Part shown: positions 42,578-51,554 of the stretch, piece after piece
Position numbering within the stretch: position 1 is the first letter of the stretch
Layout of the letters: every line of letters starts with the position of its first letter
From: JAWKWH01 sp963669285
GTDB taxonomy: Bacteria > Pseudomonadota > Alphaproteobacteria > Rhizobiales > Rhizobiaceae
Direction of reading: 5' to 3'
NCBI GenBank assembly: GCA_963669285.2
Contig: CAXXSI010000022.1
Span: 558,001 to 622,000 of the forward strand
Length of the DNA: 64,000 bases
Made by a program: the position numbers and the translations under genes
The notes under the pieces: generated by a model
Told to the model about the DNA's origin: nothing
What the model saw: the letters and a program-made list of their open reading frames with translations, nothing else
Database searches by the model: none

Positions 42578-43588
42578 TCATGACAATGTCGACCAGGCAG
42601 GAAACAGATCGCCATCTTCGGGCGTTGCCGCATATACGCCGCGCGCAATGGCGCGGGCCATGGTCATGGCGGCAACGGCGCAAATATCGGAGAATGCGAC
42701 GCCGTCGCCAGGCGCAGCGCGATCTCCAGTCGCCAGAGCGAACACCAGATCGCCATCGAGCGGTGTGTGTGACGGCCAGATCGCCCGGGTGAACCCGTCA
42801 TGGGCGGAAACGGCGAGCCTTTTGGCCTGCGCTTTGGACAGTTTGGCGTTGGTGGCAATGACACCGATTGTGGTGTTGGCGCCAGCCCGTTGCATCTCCC
42901 GGAATTTCAGCTGGATTTGCTTGGCTTCCGGCGGAATGGGCGAGGGCATGCCGAGGCCGCCGAATTCATCATTCATTTCGTGGGCTGCCGCCCAGAAATG
43001 CCGGGATTCGGCGATGTTGACTGCGCCGATCGGATTTGCCGCGACCAATGCGGCGACAATTGTGCCATTGCCGAGTTCGGTCGACGCCGAGCCAAGCCCG
43101 CCCTTCAAACCGGCCGTCGTTGCGCCGTAGCCGGCACCCGCCGTACCGATGGCAAAATCGGTCGATGCGTTGAGCGCGGCGTCAAAGCCGAATTCGCGAT
43201 AGGGCGGAAAGCGACCCCAATCCTTGTCACCGCCATTGACCAGATCGAACAGGATGGCTGCCGGCACGATTGGAATCCGGGCATCGCCGACGACAAATCC
43301 CTTTCCCTGTTCGCGCAGCGCCGCCTGAACGCCGGAAGCGGCATCCAGTCCGAAGGCCGATCCTCCTGCGAGAACGAGCCCATCAATCGTCTCGACGCTA
43401 TTCATCGGGTCGAGCAGATCGGTTTCGCGGGTTCCCGGTGCCCCTCCGAGCACCTGGACGGAGGCCACCGTCTGCGGCGGGCATAAAACGGCCGTCACCC
43501 CGGATTTCAGTTTTTCATCATGGACATTGCCGACCAGCAAGCCGTCAATGTCGGTGATCAGGTTTTTCTTGCCCGGTTTGAATGGCAT
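42578..43588 (-). CDS. P1-family peptidase (DmpA/aminopeptidase-esterase type)
   Basis: A 336-residue autoprocessing hydrolase of the DmpA/L-aminopeptidase-D-esterase family. GKKNLITDIDGLLVGNVHDEKLKSGVTAVLCP opens the protein, LAGGSAFGLDAASGVQAAL follows, and AGAGYGATTAGLKGGLGSAS precedes the processing region GNGTIVAALVAANPIG, whose Thr is the candidate nucleophile. Its start is next to the stop of the binding-protein gene at 43589, so both are probably one transcript. Confidence 0.9.
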   Translation of the reverse strand: MPFKPGKKNLITDIDGLLVGNVHDEKLKSGVTAVLCPPQTVASVQVLGGAPGTRETDLLDPMNSVETIDGLVLAGGSAFGLDAASGVQAALREQGKGFVVGDARIPIVPAAILFDLVNGGDKDWGRFPPYREFGFDAALNASTDFAIGTAGAGYGATTAGLKGGLGSASTELGNGTIVAALVAANPIGAVNIAESRHFWAAAHEMNDEFGGLGMPSPIPPEAKQIQLKFREMQRAGANTTIGVIATNAKLSKAQAKRLAVSAHDGFTRAIWPSHTPLDGDLVFALATGDRAAPGDGVAFSDICAVAAMTMARAIARGVYAATPEDGDLFPAWSTLS

Positions 43589-44674
43589 TCACCGAACCTC
43601 ATTGAAGGTTTCACCGTCGTAGCGGAACAGGCGATAGGGATTGTCGCTGCGGTCGCCCCTGGCATCGAACCGAAGTGTACCGGCTTCGGTCGCAAATACG
43701 GTGTTGGAGAGAATAGCGCTGAGGGCTTGTTCAGTTTCCGCGTTCAGTTTCAGTGCCTGCAAGGCGATCTCGGCGGCTGAGTAACCGGACAGCACATAGC
43801 CTTCCGCAGCAATGCCGTCGGCTTCGAAGCTTTGCAGAAATGCCGATGTCGCCACATCGCCGGCCTCCGGCAGGCCGATCATCAACGTGCCAGGCGCCAG
43901 GTCGACTTCGCCTTTTGCGGCGCGCAACGCCTCGCCTCCGGCGATGGTCAGCGGGTAGCCGATGACGCCGGCATCGCGCGCCAGAATGGCAATGTCGTCG
44001 CGGTTACCGCCAGCAAAAACGTGGGTTGCGCCGGCGCCTTTCAAGCGGCCGGCCAGGCCAATCTGATTATCGAATTGCGGTCGATAAGTATCTGTAAATA
44101 CGGGTTTAAGGCCGGCCTGCTCGGCGGCGAGACGAAAACTCTCCGCCAGTTCGCGACCATAAATCGTACCGTCATCGACGATGGCAAAAAGCTTGTCTGA
44201 CCAGCGCCTCGTCAGGATGTTGGAAATGGCCGCGCGCTCGGCGTCGGCCCGCGGTGCACTGCGGTAGACTAGCCATCCGGTTCGCGACCGTCTGTCGGTC
44301 AGGCTGTCGGTCCGCACGCCGGGCGTGACGACCGGAATTGAGGCCGCGCTCAAAATCGGCAGGGCTGCCTCAATCGCATCGGTGCACAGAAATCCGATTG
44401 CGATCCGTACATTGGCGGCAATCAATTGTTCGGCCGCGATGGCGCCGCCTTCGGCACTGCATTGGTCGTCCAACGTCAATGCCTCTGCGCCAGCCTTGTC
44501 TATGGCCTTTGCGGCGCCTGCCAGTATCTGTTGGCCAAGCCGGTTCGCCGGACCGCTCAAGGGCGCGACAATGCCGACAACCGCCTGGCCTGCATCGGCG
44601 GCAGCTGAAGCGAAAGCCGACAGAACCAAAAACAAAATTGCGGCGAGGCGCTTCACCTGCAAGGCAGACTCCAT
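43589..44674 (-). CDS. Periplasmic branched-chain amino-acid-type binding protein (orphan)
   Basis: Type I periplasmic binding protein of 361 residues with a signal peptide (RLAAILFLVLSAFASAAADAG) and family start GIVAPLSGPANRLGQQILAGAAKAI. Three sulfur-containing motifs include LTLDDQCSAEGG. No permease or ATPase gene lies next to it. It is immediately upstream of the P1 peptidase; it may sense or deliver amino acids or peptides to another transporter. Confidence 0.88.
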   Translation of the reverse strand: MESALQVKRLAAILFLVLSAFASAAADAGQAVVGIVAPLSGPANRLGQQILAGAAKAIDKAGAEALTLDDQCSAEGGAIAAEQLIAANVRIAIGFLCTDAIEAALPILSAASIPVVTPGVRTDSLTDRRSRTGWLVYRSAPRADAERAAISNILTRRWSDKLFAIVDDGTIYGRELAESFRLAAEQAGLKPVFTDTYRPQFDNQIGLAGRLKGAGATHVFAGGNRDDIAILARDAGVIGYPLTIAGGEALRAAKGEVDLAPGTLMIGLPEAGDVATSAFLQSFEADGIAAEGYVLSGYSAAEIALQALKLNAETEQALSAILSNTVFATEAGTLRFDARGDRSDNPYRLFRYDGETFNEVR

Positions 44675-44833
44675 ATATGCGGTGACGCGCTACGAGGTGT
44701 AGCGAACACCCGGACGGCGTTATCCCTAATGCGATGTGGGCTGCTGCGCAACACGGTGATTCAGTGTAAACAGCGGTTGTTGCTGCAAGTTCACGAGAAC
44801 CTATATAACGGTTCACAATGATTGGATGGATCT

Positions 44834-45340
44834 TTGCTGAAAACGACCGACATTGATGGCAAGGCCTACCGCGACGCCATGGCGCGTTTTGCGGGCCATA
44901 TCCATGTGATCACCACGGATGGCGAAGCCGGACGGCGGGCGATTGCCGCAACCGCGGTCACTTCGGTGTCCGACAATCCGCCAATCGTGCTTGCCTGCAT
45001 CAATTTGTCGGTGGAGGCCAACGGCCAGTTTCTCAAAAACGGTGTTTTTGCGGTCAACACACTTGCAGAGAAGCACCTTGCACTTGCGCAGGCGTGTTCG
45101 GGAATAGAACGGGTTGGCCAGGATGAACGGTTCGCGACCGCACGCTGGGACCGTCTGGCAACCGGCGCTGCAACATTGGAGGATGCGGTAGCGGTATTTG
45201 ATTGCACCGTTATGGAGGTTCGCGAAATGGCGACCCACTACGTGTTTTTCGGCAAGGTTGCCGCGGTGCGGTGCGGCGAAAACGAACCACCGCTGCTCTA
45301 TCACGACCGCGGTTTTCGCTCTCTGCGGGATAATGCCTGA
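44834..45340 (+). CDS. Flavin reductase-like FMN-binding protein
   Basis: Split-barrel flavin reductase of the HpaC type (about 168 residues): YRDAMARFAGHIHVITTDG, then AATAVTSVSDNPPIVLACINLSVEANGQFLKNGVFAVNTLAEKH and HYVFFGKVAAVR. No ATG is available; TTG 44834 (with GGATGGA upstream) or TTG 44822 are candidate starts. The stop overlaps the MoxR gene by one base. It may reduce flavin for a monooxygenase or supply electrons in this maturation cluster; the partner is unclear. Confidence 0.83.
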   Translation: MLKTTDIDGKAYRDAMARFAGHIHVITTDGEAGRRAIAATAVTSVSDNPPIVLACINLSVEANGQFLKNGVFAVNTLAEKHLALAQACSGIERVGQDERFATARWDRLATGAATLEDAVAVFDCTVMEVREMATHYVFFGKVAAVRCGENEPPLLYHDRGFRSLRDNA

Positions 45341-46269
45341 TGGCTGATACGTCACCTCAGTTATTGCCGCAATCGATCGACGATACGTTGGACATGCTCG
45401 CGGCGGGGGACTATGTCGCGGACCGCTCATTGGCCACCGTCCTCTATCTCAGCCTCAAGATGGGCCGGCCACTGTTTCTGGAAGGAGAAGCCGGAGTCGG
45501 CAAAACCGAGATCGCCAAGGTGCTGGCATCGGCGCTCGGTCGCAAGCTGATCCGCCTGCAGTGCTATGAGGGGCTCGATGTCGCGTCGGCGGTCTATGAG
45601 TGGAACTATGCCGCGCAGATGATCGAAATCCGCATGCAGGAAGCCACTGGCGGGGCGGAACGGGATGATATGGAGAGAAACGTCTTCTCCGAAAAGCACC
45701 TGATCCGGCGGCCGATCCTCGAGGCGCTTGAAGGTTTGAAAGGTGCTGCGCCGGTATTGCTGATCGACGAGCTCGACCGCACCGATGAGGCATTTGAAGC
45801 GTTTTTGCTGGAGATTTTGTCGGAATTCCAGGTCACGGTTCCCGAATTGGGAACGATTTCGGCTGCGGAACCGCCGATCGTCGTGATCACGACAAACAGA
45901 ACCCGCGAAATCCACGACGCGCTGAAGCGGCGCTGTCTGTATTATTGGGTCGATTATCCTGATGCGGAACGCGAACTGGAAATCGTGCACCGCAAGGTGC
46001 CGCAGGCCAACCAGCGTCTTTCCGCCGAAATCGTCTCTTTTGTACAGAAGTTGCGGGAAATGGATTTGTTCAAGGTGCCGGGTGTCGCCGAAACTATCGA
46101 CTGGGCAGGCGCGCTGAACGAGTTGGACAAGGTCGCGCTCGATCCTGAAACCGTATCGGACACAATCGGTGTGCTGTTGAAGTATCAGGATGACATTGCG
46201 AGAATTTCGCAGGGCGACGGCGCCCGCATCCTCGATGAGGTCAAGGCGGATCTTGCCGCTGCGGAGTAG
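45340..46269 (+). CDS. MoxR-family AAA+ ATPase (CoxD-like)
   Basis: AAA+ ATPase of 309 residues. Walker A is GEAGVGKTEIAK, Walker B LLIDELDRTDEAFEAFLLEILSE, sensor 1 VVITTNRTREIHDALKRRC. The closest functional analogue is CoxD of Oligotropha, an ATP-dependent chaperone needed to build the CuSMo centre of CO dehydrogenase. It is followed at 8 bases by the VWA protein, its typical partner. Confidence 0.9.
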   Translation: MADTSPQLLPQSIDDTLDMLAAGDYVADRSLATVLYLSLKMGRPLFLEGEAGVGKTEIAKVLASALGRKLIRLQCYEGLDVASAVYEWNYAAQMIEIRMQEATGGAERDDMERNVFSEKHLIRRPILEALEGLKGAAPVLLIDELDRTDEAFEAFLLEILSEFQVTVPELGTISAAEPPIVVITTNRTREIHDALKRRCLYYWVDYPDAERELEIVHRKVPQANQRLSAEIVSFVQKLREMDLFKVPGVAETIDWAGALNELDKVALDPETVSDTIGVLLKYQDDIARISQGDGARILDEVKADLAAAE

Positions 46270-46277
46270 GCCAGCCG

Positions 46278-47528
46278 ATGAAGCGCCACAAATTTAGTCC
46301 CGTTGTCGCACAACAAGACGGCAGACTTGCCGACAACATCGTCTATTTTGCCCGCACATTGCGCAAAGCCGGCATGCGGGTCGGGCCCGCCGCGGTCAAG
46401 GATGCGATTGAGGCGGTATTGGCGGCAGGGATCGGGTCGCGCGATGATTTTTACTGGACGCTGCACGCGGTGCTGGTGAACAGGCGTGAAGACCACGCGA
46501 CGTTTGACGAGGCGTTCAGGCTTTATTGGAAGTCGCGCGAGCTGGTCGAAAAGATGCTGGCGATGTTTTCGCCGGTTGCACCCGATACCAGGGAAAAACA
46601 AAAGCCCCGCGCCGCCGAGAACCGGGTTAGCGATGCCTTGTTCGAGGGTCAGCGCAAGAACCAGCCACCACGCGAAATTCCCGAACTGGATGTCGATGCG
46701 CGGTTTACATTTTCGGGCAACGAGGTGTTGCGGGACAAGGATTTTGCGCAAATGACCGCCGCCGAACTTGCCGAGGCGCGCAAGGCGATCGCGGCATTGC
46801 GCTTACCCGCCGATGAAGTTGTCACGCGCCGTTATCGCCCCGATACGCGCGGCAGGCGGGCCGACCCGCGCGCCATGATGCGTCTGGCGCTGCGAACCGG
46901 CGGTGATCTGATGCTGCCGCAGTTCCGTTCGCCCCGGGTGGTGCATCCGCCTTTGGTGGTGCTCGCCGATATCTCAGGATCGATGAGTGAATACACCAGG
47001 ATTTTTCTTCATTTCCTGCACGCCCTGACCGAAAAGCGGCGGCGGGTGCACACGTTTGTCTTTGGAACAAGACTGACCAACCTGACGCGGCAGATGCGCT
47101 ATCGCGATCCCGATGAGGCGCTGGCGGAGTGCACCGAGGTGGTGAAGGATTGGTCGGGCGGAACGCGTATCGGCGAGACATTGCACGAATTCAACAGCGA
47201 CTGGTCGCGCAGGGTGCTTGGCCAGGGCGCGGTCGTGCTGCTGATCACCGACGGGCTTGAACGCGACGATATTGGCGGGCTGGAACACGAGATGGAGCGA
47301 TTGCACAAATCCTGCCGGCGGCTGATTTGGCTTAATCCACTGCTTCGGTTCGACGGTTTTGAAGCCAAGGCGCGCGGGGTTCGGGCTATGCTGCCGCACG
47401 TCGACGAGTTTCGCCCGGTGCATTCACTGAATGCCCTTACCGGCCTGTGTGAAGCATTGTCGAGTGCCCGTTCCGGTGAATATGATCCGAGGCGTATGCG
47501 GATCTTACATGAAGGGCTTGCGGCCTGA
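46278..47528 (+). CDS. VWA domain protein (CoxE-like)
   Basis: A 416-residue protein of the CoxE family. The C-terminal half has the MIDAS-type VWA motif VVLADISGSMSEYTRIFLHFLHAL (DxSxS), then GGTRIGETLHEFN and LLITDGLERDDIGGLEHEMERLHKSCRRLIWLNPLLRF. The N-terminal half (FARTLRKAGMRVGPAAVKDAIEAV) is also family-specific. CoxE works with CoxD in metal insertion during maturation of aerobic CO dehydrogenase or related molybdoenzymes. Confidence 0.92.
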   Translation: MKRHKFSPVVAQQDGRLADNIVYFARTLRKAGMRVGPAAVKDAIEAVLAAGIGSRDDFYWTLHAVLVNRREDHATFDEAFRLYWKSRELVEKMLAMFSPVAPDTREKQKPRAAENRVSDALFEGQRKNQPPREIPELDVDARFTFSGNEVLRDKDFAQMTAAELAEARKAIAALRLPADEVVTRRYRPDTRGRRADPRAMMRLALRTGGDLMLPQFRSPRVVHPPLVVLADISGSMSEYTRIFLHFLHALTEKRRRVHTFVFGTRLTNLTRQMRYRDPDEALAECTEVVKDWSGGTRIGETLHEFNSDWSRRVLGQGAVVLLITDGLERDDIGGLEHEMERLHKSCRRLIWLNPLLRFDGFEAKARGVRAMLPHVDEFRPVHSLNALTGLCEALSSARSGEYDPRRMRILHEGLAA

Positions 47529-47537
47529 TGTCTGGGG

Positions 47538-47876
47538 ATGTCGATGGAACCGAATACTGAAAATACGCGCGATCCGCTTGATGTTGCCGAAGCGTGGATG
47601 AGCCAGGGACGCGACGTGGCGATCGCAACGGTGGTCGAAACGTGGGGATCTGCGCCCCGGCCGGTCGGCAGTCACCTGGTCATCGATGCTGACGGAAATT
47701 TTGAGGGTTCGGTTTCCGGTGGTTGTGTCGAAGGTGCTGTGGTGGCCGAAGCCGCTGATATTCTGGAGAGCGGTGAACCCAAGATGCTTGAATTCGGCGT
47801 GGCGGACGAGACCGCATGGCAGGTTGGCCTGTCGTGCGGCGGCAAGATCCGCGTCTATGTCGAGCGGTTGGGCTGA
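47538..47876 (+). CDS. XdhC/CoxI-family protein, N-terminal domain only
   Basis: A 112-residue protein corresponding to the XdhC N-terminal domain: MSQGRDVAIATVVETWGSAPRPVGSHLVIDADGNFEGSVSGGCVEGAVV, ending LSCGGKIRVYVERLG. XdhC-family proteins bind molybdenum cofactor and help insert it, after sulfuration, into hydroxylases. The Rossmann domain, often fused, is here the separate next gene (stop TGA abuts its ATG). Confidence 0.9.
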   Translation: MSMEPNTENTRDPLDVAEAWMSQGRDVAIATVVETWGSAPRPVGSHLVIDADGNFEGSVSGGCVEGAVVAEAADILESGEPKMLEFGVADETAWQVGLSCGGKIRVYVERLG

Positions 47877-48578
47877 ATGGATCCGCTTGTCCTGAAAAAG
47901 CTGAATGCGGAGCGCCGCGCGCGCCGGGCGGCGATTTTGATTACGTCGCTCCGCGACGGCCGTGACCGGATTGCTCGCGAAGGCGATGAGATCGCAGGCG
48001 AACTGGGGCAATTGGCCCAGCAGGCGCTGCGTACCGGCAAATCAGCATTGATCGTCGCCGATGGCGAAGAATTCTTTCTCAATGCGCACCTGCCGCCGCC
48101 GCGGCTGGTGATCGTCGGCGCGGTTCATATCTCCCAGGCACTGGCACCGATGGCTTCGATGTCCGGATTCGATGTGGAGGTGATCGATCCGCGCACCGCA
48201 TTTGCCACGCCGGAACGATTTGCCGGTATCAGCGTGTCAGCAGAATGGCCCGAGGATGTCCTGAAACAAAGACCGCTTGACCGCTACTGCGCGCTAGCGG
48301 CGATTACGCATGATCCCAAGATCGACGACTACGCGCTGCGCGCGGCGTTGGAGGCGGAATGTTTCTACGTCGGCGCGCTCGGTAGCCGAAAGACGCACAG
48401 CAAGCGTTTGGAGCGGCTTCACGCAAACGGTGTGAGCGAGGAGCAAACGGACAGGATCAGGGCGCCAATCGGTCTGAATATTGCTGCGCAGAGCCCCTCT
48501 GAGATCGCCGTTGCAATCCTGGCGGAGATCATCGAGGCCTTTCGAAGGCGCGGACTTATCGGGGCGACGGCGGGATGA
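47877..48578 (+). CDS. XdhC/CoxF-type protein with Rossmann domain
   Basis: A 233-residue protein: a central Rossmann segment (RLVIVGAVHISQALAPMASMSGFDVEVIDPRTAFATPERF) and the family C-terminus (YVGALGSRKTHSKRLERLHANGV, then IGLNIAAQSPSEIAVAILAEII). It completes the XdhC function begun by the preceding gene. The start is directly after the preceding stop, and the stop overlaps the next start by 4 bases. Confidence 0.9.
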   Translation: MDPLVLKKLNAERRARRAAILITSLRDGRDRIAREGDEIAGELGQLAQQALRTGKSALIVADGEEFFLNAHLPPPRLVIVGAVHISQALAPMASMSGFDVEVIDPRTAFATPERFAGISVSAEWPEDVLKQRPLDRYCALAAITHDPKIDDYALRAALEAECFYVGALGSRKTHSKRLERLHANGVSEEQTDRIRAPIGLNIAAQSPSEIAVAILAEIIEAFRRRGLIGATAG

Positions 48579-50191
48579 AGTTCGGTCCGATACCGGTTGA
48601 CGATGCGCAAGGGGCGATCCTCGCGCATGGCGTCAGGCTGGATACCGTCTCGCTTTCCAAGGGCAAGATCATCGACTCCGCCGATATTGCCGCTCTTCGT
48701 GTGGCGGATGTTTCCCGGATCGTCGTTGCCAGGTTTGAACCCGGCGATGTGGGGGAAGATGACGCTGCAGCACGCATCGCAGACGCAATCACGGGCGAAG
48801 GATTTTCGGCGCGAACCGCCTCGACTGGCCGTGTCAATCTGTTCGCTGATGCAGCCGGCGTTTTTACCATCGATGCCGGGGTCGTCGGCCGGCTCAATGG
48901 CGTCGATCCGGCGATAACGTTTGCGAGCCTGCCAAATCATGCGCCGGTGACACGAGGTCAGATGATCGCGACGGTGAAGATCATTCCATTCGCGGTCGCC
49001 GGTGCGCTGGTCGACAAGGCAGCGGCCATCTGTGCAGTCGGCGCGATGATGAGCGTGCAGCGCTATCGTTCCGTCAGCGCAGGTTTGGTCCAGACGGTGC
49101 TTCCCGGAACGAAGCCGACCATACTCGACAAGACCGAACGCGTGACGGCGTCAAGACTGATGAGGTCGGGAAGCGGAATTGGCAACGCAATCCGCTGTGC
49201 GCATGAAACCGTGGCATTGAGCGCGACCATCAAGGAGATGGCTGCGAGCAGTGAACTGGTGATCATCTTTGGCGCGTCGGCGACGAGCGACGCGGACGAC
49301 GTCATTCCGGCGGCCATTCGATCAGCCGGCGGCAGGGTCATCCGCGTCGGTATGCCGGTTGATCCCGGCAACCTGATCACAATTGGCGAGATCGCCGGGA
49401 AGCCGGTAATCGGCGCTCCCGGTTGCGCACGAAGCCCCAAGGAAAATGGTTTTGACTGGATTCTCGATCGTACACTGGCCGGGATCGACCTGACAGGCCG
49501 CGATGTTGAATCGATGGGTGTCGGCGGACTTCTGGCGGAAATTCCGGTGCGTCCGCGCCTGCGCGAAAAAGCAAAGGAAAAGAGCTCCTTGAAGACACAC
49601 GCAATCCTGCTCGCGGCCGGCCGTTCGAGCCGTATGGGAGGCCCGAACAAGCTGTTGGCGACTTTCGATGGCGTGCCATTGATCAGGCGGATCGCCGTTG
49701 AAATCATGGAAGCCGGACTGCCGCTGACGGTGGTTACGGGCCATCAGAGCGAGCAAATCGGGACTGTTCTTGAGGGGCTGGATGTCTCATTTGTCCATAA
49801 TCCGGATTATGCCGACGGACTGTCCGGTTCGCTGAAAACCGGCATTCGTTCCATAGCCGGTGCGGCCGACGGAGCGATGATGGTTTTGGCCGACATGCCG
49901 GAAATCTCGGCAAACGATTTTCGGGCCCTAAACAGCAGGTTCGCTGAGACATCGGGTTTGTCGATCGTTCGTGCTACCCATGGTGGAAAGCGCGGAAATC
50001 CGGTCATTCTGCCCAAATCGGTGTTTGCGCTGGTGGATCAGATCGAGGGTGATACCGGCGCCCGGGCGATCGTGGAATCCGGTAATGTCCCAGTTGTAGA
50101 CTTGGAAATCGGCAGTGCTGCGAGTATCGATGTCGACACGCCGGAGACGCTGAAAGCGGCGGGCGGTGTTATTGGGTCTGCCAGCGATTGA
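48575..50191 (+). CDS. Molybdopterin-binding (MoeA-like) and MobA-like nucleotidyltransferase fusion
   Basis: A 538-residue two-domain protein. Residues about 1-335 form a molybdopterin-binding MoeA/MogA-like module (LAHGVRLDTVSLSKGKIIDSADI; ELVIIFGASATSDADDVIPAAIRSAGG). The C-terminal domain is a MocA/MobA-like cytidylyl- or guanylyltransferase with AILLAAGRSSRMGGPNKLLATFDGVPLIRRIA and VLADMPEISANDF. It likely makes the dinucleotide (MCD) form of molybdenum cofactor used by CO dehydrogenase/xanthine dehydrogenase-type enzymes. It is the last gene of the cluster. Confidence 0.9.
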   Translation: MKFGPIPVDDAQGAILAHGVRLDTVSLSKGKIIDSADIAALRVADVSRIVVARFEPGDVGEDDAAARIADAITGEGFSARTASTGRVNLFADAAGVFTIDAGVVGRLNGVDPAITFASLPNHAPVTRGQMIATVKIIPFAVAGALVDKAAAICAVGAMMSVQRYRSVSAGLVQTVLPGTKPTILDKTERVTASRLMRSGSGIGNAIRCAHETVALSATIKEMAASSELVIIFGASATSDADDVIPAAIRSAGGRVIRVGMPVDPGNLITIGEIAGKPVIGAPGCARSPKENGFDWILDRTLAGIDLTGRDVESMGVGGLLAEIPVRPRLREKAKEKSSLKTHAILLAAGRSSRMGGPNKLLATFDGVPLIRRIAVEIMEAGLPLTVVTGHQSEQIGTVLEGLDVSFVHNPDYADGLSGSLKTGIRSIAGAADGAMMVLADMPEISANDFRALNSRFAETSGLSIVRATHGGKRGNPVILPKSVFALVDQIEGDTGARAIVESGNVPVVDLEIGSAASIDVDTPETLKAAGGVIGSASD

Positions 50192-50648
50192 GTTGATCGC
50201 AAAAAAGCAAGTTCAAACGGTTGCGGTTTATCCATATCATTCAAGCGCTTGACGCATCGCCCGCTTGGCAGCATTTTTCACATCAGCACCGTCGAAATCC
50301 TCACACGATGGCAACATCGCGCTATCGCGTTCTCCTCGCTGATGTGAAAAATGCTTGCCATCAAACCGCTCCCAGTTAAGCCGGACACGCTCTAGGTCAG
50401 TCGAAAATCATTAACCAATCTAGTGGGAAATGCTGATTTAGCATTTGCTAACCAACACACGAAAGCCGGGATTAAACGTTGGCGGATAGTGTGCCGCGCA
50501 GGCTACGGGGGTTCTTGCTCGCAGCGGCCATGTGCGGTGGTTACCGCCATTCCGTTTGTCGATACCAATAACAACCTGCTGCCGAAAACAACGATCCGCC
50601 ACAAAAAACCGGCGGGCATTACATGAAGGCTGTCAAAGGAGTCCATTT
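50192..50648. other. Intergenic region with long inverted repeat
   Basis: No gene is supported in these 457 bases. Two perfect 18-base arms (see the separate entry) form a large potential stem-loop. A second small palindrome AAATGCT-GATTT-AGCATTT lies at 50428-50446, upstream of the pilin-like cluster. Confidence 0.6.
50270..50355. repeat. 18-bp perfect inverted repeat with 50-base spacer
   Basis: AGCATTTTTCACATCAGC (50270-50287) is the exact reverse complement of 50338-50355; TGGCA-like bases extend the similarity outward on both sides. The 50-base spacer contains no gene. It ends near GCCGGACACGCTCTAG, a type of intergenic element seen in rhizobia. It might be an mRNA-level hairpin, a mobile intergenic repeat, or an invertible-segment boundary. 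Confidence 0.7.
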
Positions 50649-51113
50649 ATGAGAAGCCTATTTAAAGTCGTTGCTGCGGTTGCAGTTCTGGCACCTGTCC
50701 AGGCTAATGCTGTCACTGCCAACATTCCGTTCAACGGTAACATCGCCGACACTTGCGCGATCACTGTTGTCTCAAGCGGTACCATTACCCCCAATGCAAC
50801 TTACTCGCAGCTGAGCTCGAACAATCCTGGCGGTGCCGCCGGTGCGGCCACGATCATGGCTACGGGCACGGGTTGGGATGTTTCGGCTGATGCGCCGGCG
50901 GCATTTAGCACCGAGCCGGTTGTCACGGCATCGACGTTTGCTGCGACGTATGATCTTTCGGGCGCCAATACGGCCTCGAATGTTCCGGGTGCCACAACCA
51001 CAGCCCTGAACAACGGATTGACCAACGTTTCTGTTGATCTGACGGCGACCCATCCGACGGGCAGCTATCAGGCGGGTACATACACCGCAACTGTGGTCCT
51101 TCGCTGCGAATAA
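50649..51113 (+). CDS. Secreted pilin/spore-coat-U-like protein 1
   Basis: A 154-residue secreted protein with signal peptide (LFKVVAAVAVLAPVQANA). The mature protein is Ala/Thr/Ser/Asn-rich with predicted beta strands. One cysteine is near the mature N-terminus (ADTCAITV) and one is in the C-terminal motif YTATVVLRCE. The segment LSSNNPGGAAG recurs in the paralogues at 52055 and 52633 (LSSKVAGG, LSSKNPGG). The pattern resembles chaperone-usher or Csu-type (spore coat U) pilins. AAGGAG precedes ATG 50649. It begins a five-gene cluster. Confidence 0.75.
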   Translation: MRSLFKVVAAVAVLAPVQANAVTANIPFNGNIADTCAITVVSSGTITPNATYSQLSSNNPGGAAGAATIMATGTGWDVSADAPAAFSTEPVVTASTFAATYDLSGANTASNVPGATTTALNNGLTNVSVDLTATHPTGSYQAGTYTATVVLRCE

Positions 51114-51158
51114 GGGACTTCGCAACCAAGAAGGCGTTAGTGGGGAAAGGGAACAATC

Positions 51159-51554
51159 ATGAGAAAATCAACCAGTTTGCTTGCTGGCGCTTTATGTCTA
51201 GCGCTGCTGCCCTCCGGGGCGGCAGCACAAGCCATGTCGCCGATGCGGGCGGAAGTTCGCAGTTTCACCGATAGCTTTGCTATCAGGGTTTATCCTGCCA
51301 ATCCGTATCAGCATCGGATTCGACTTGAGGTCAGAGTTTACGACCACAAATTCCGTGAAGTGAAAGGGGCGGTGGTCTCACCGCAAGTCTTCACGCTCGG
51401 CGCGCGGTTCTCGCGGCCGGTCACTGTTATGGTGCCATTCGACGGTGTCACGAAGCGCAAAGTTCGCATCTGCACCGAATCCATTCCATTCCCGGGCCAG
51501 ACGACCCGGATCAAGGCTCAGGTATGCGGAAAATTTCTCGGCGAGCGTCTGTAG
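51159..51554 (+). CDS. Small periplasmic chaperone-like protein
   Basis: A 131-residue exported protein: signal peptide LLAGALCLALLPSGAAAQA, then FAIRVYPANPYQHRIRLEVRVYDHKFREV, which resembles the N-terminal immunoglobulin-like domain of pilus chaperones, and VRICTESIP near the end. It is half the length of PapD-type chaperones. It overlaps the next gene by 31 bases. A role in folding the paralogous two-cysteine proteins is inferred from context. Confidence 0.65.
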   Translation: MRKSTSLLAGALCLALLPSGAAAQAMSPMRAEVRSFTDSFAIRVYPANPYQHRIRLEVRVYDHKFREVKGAVVSPQVFTLGARFSRPVTVMVPFDGVTKRKVRICTESIPFPGQTTRIKAQVCGKFLGERL

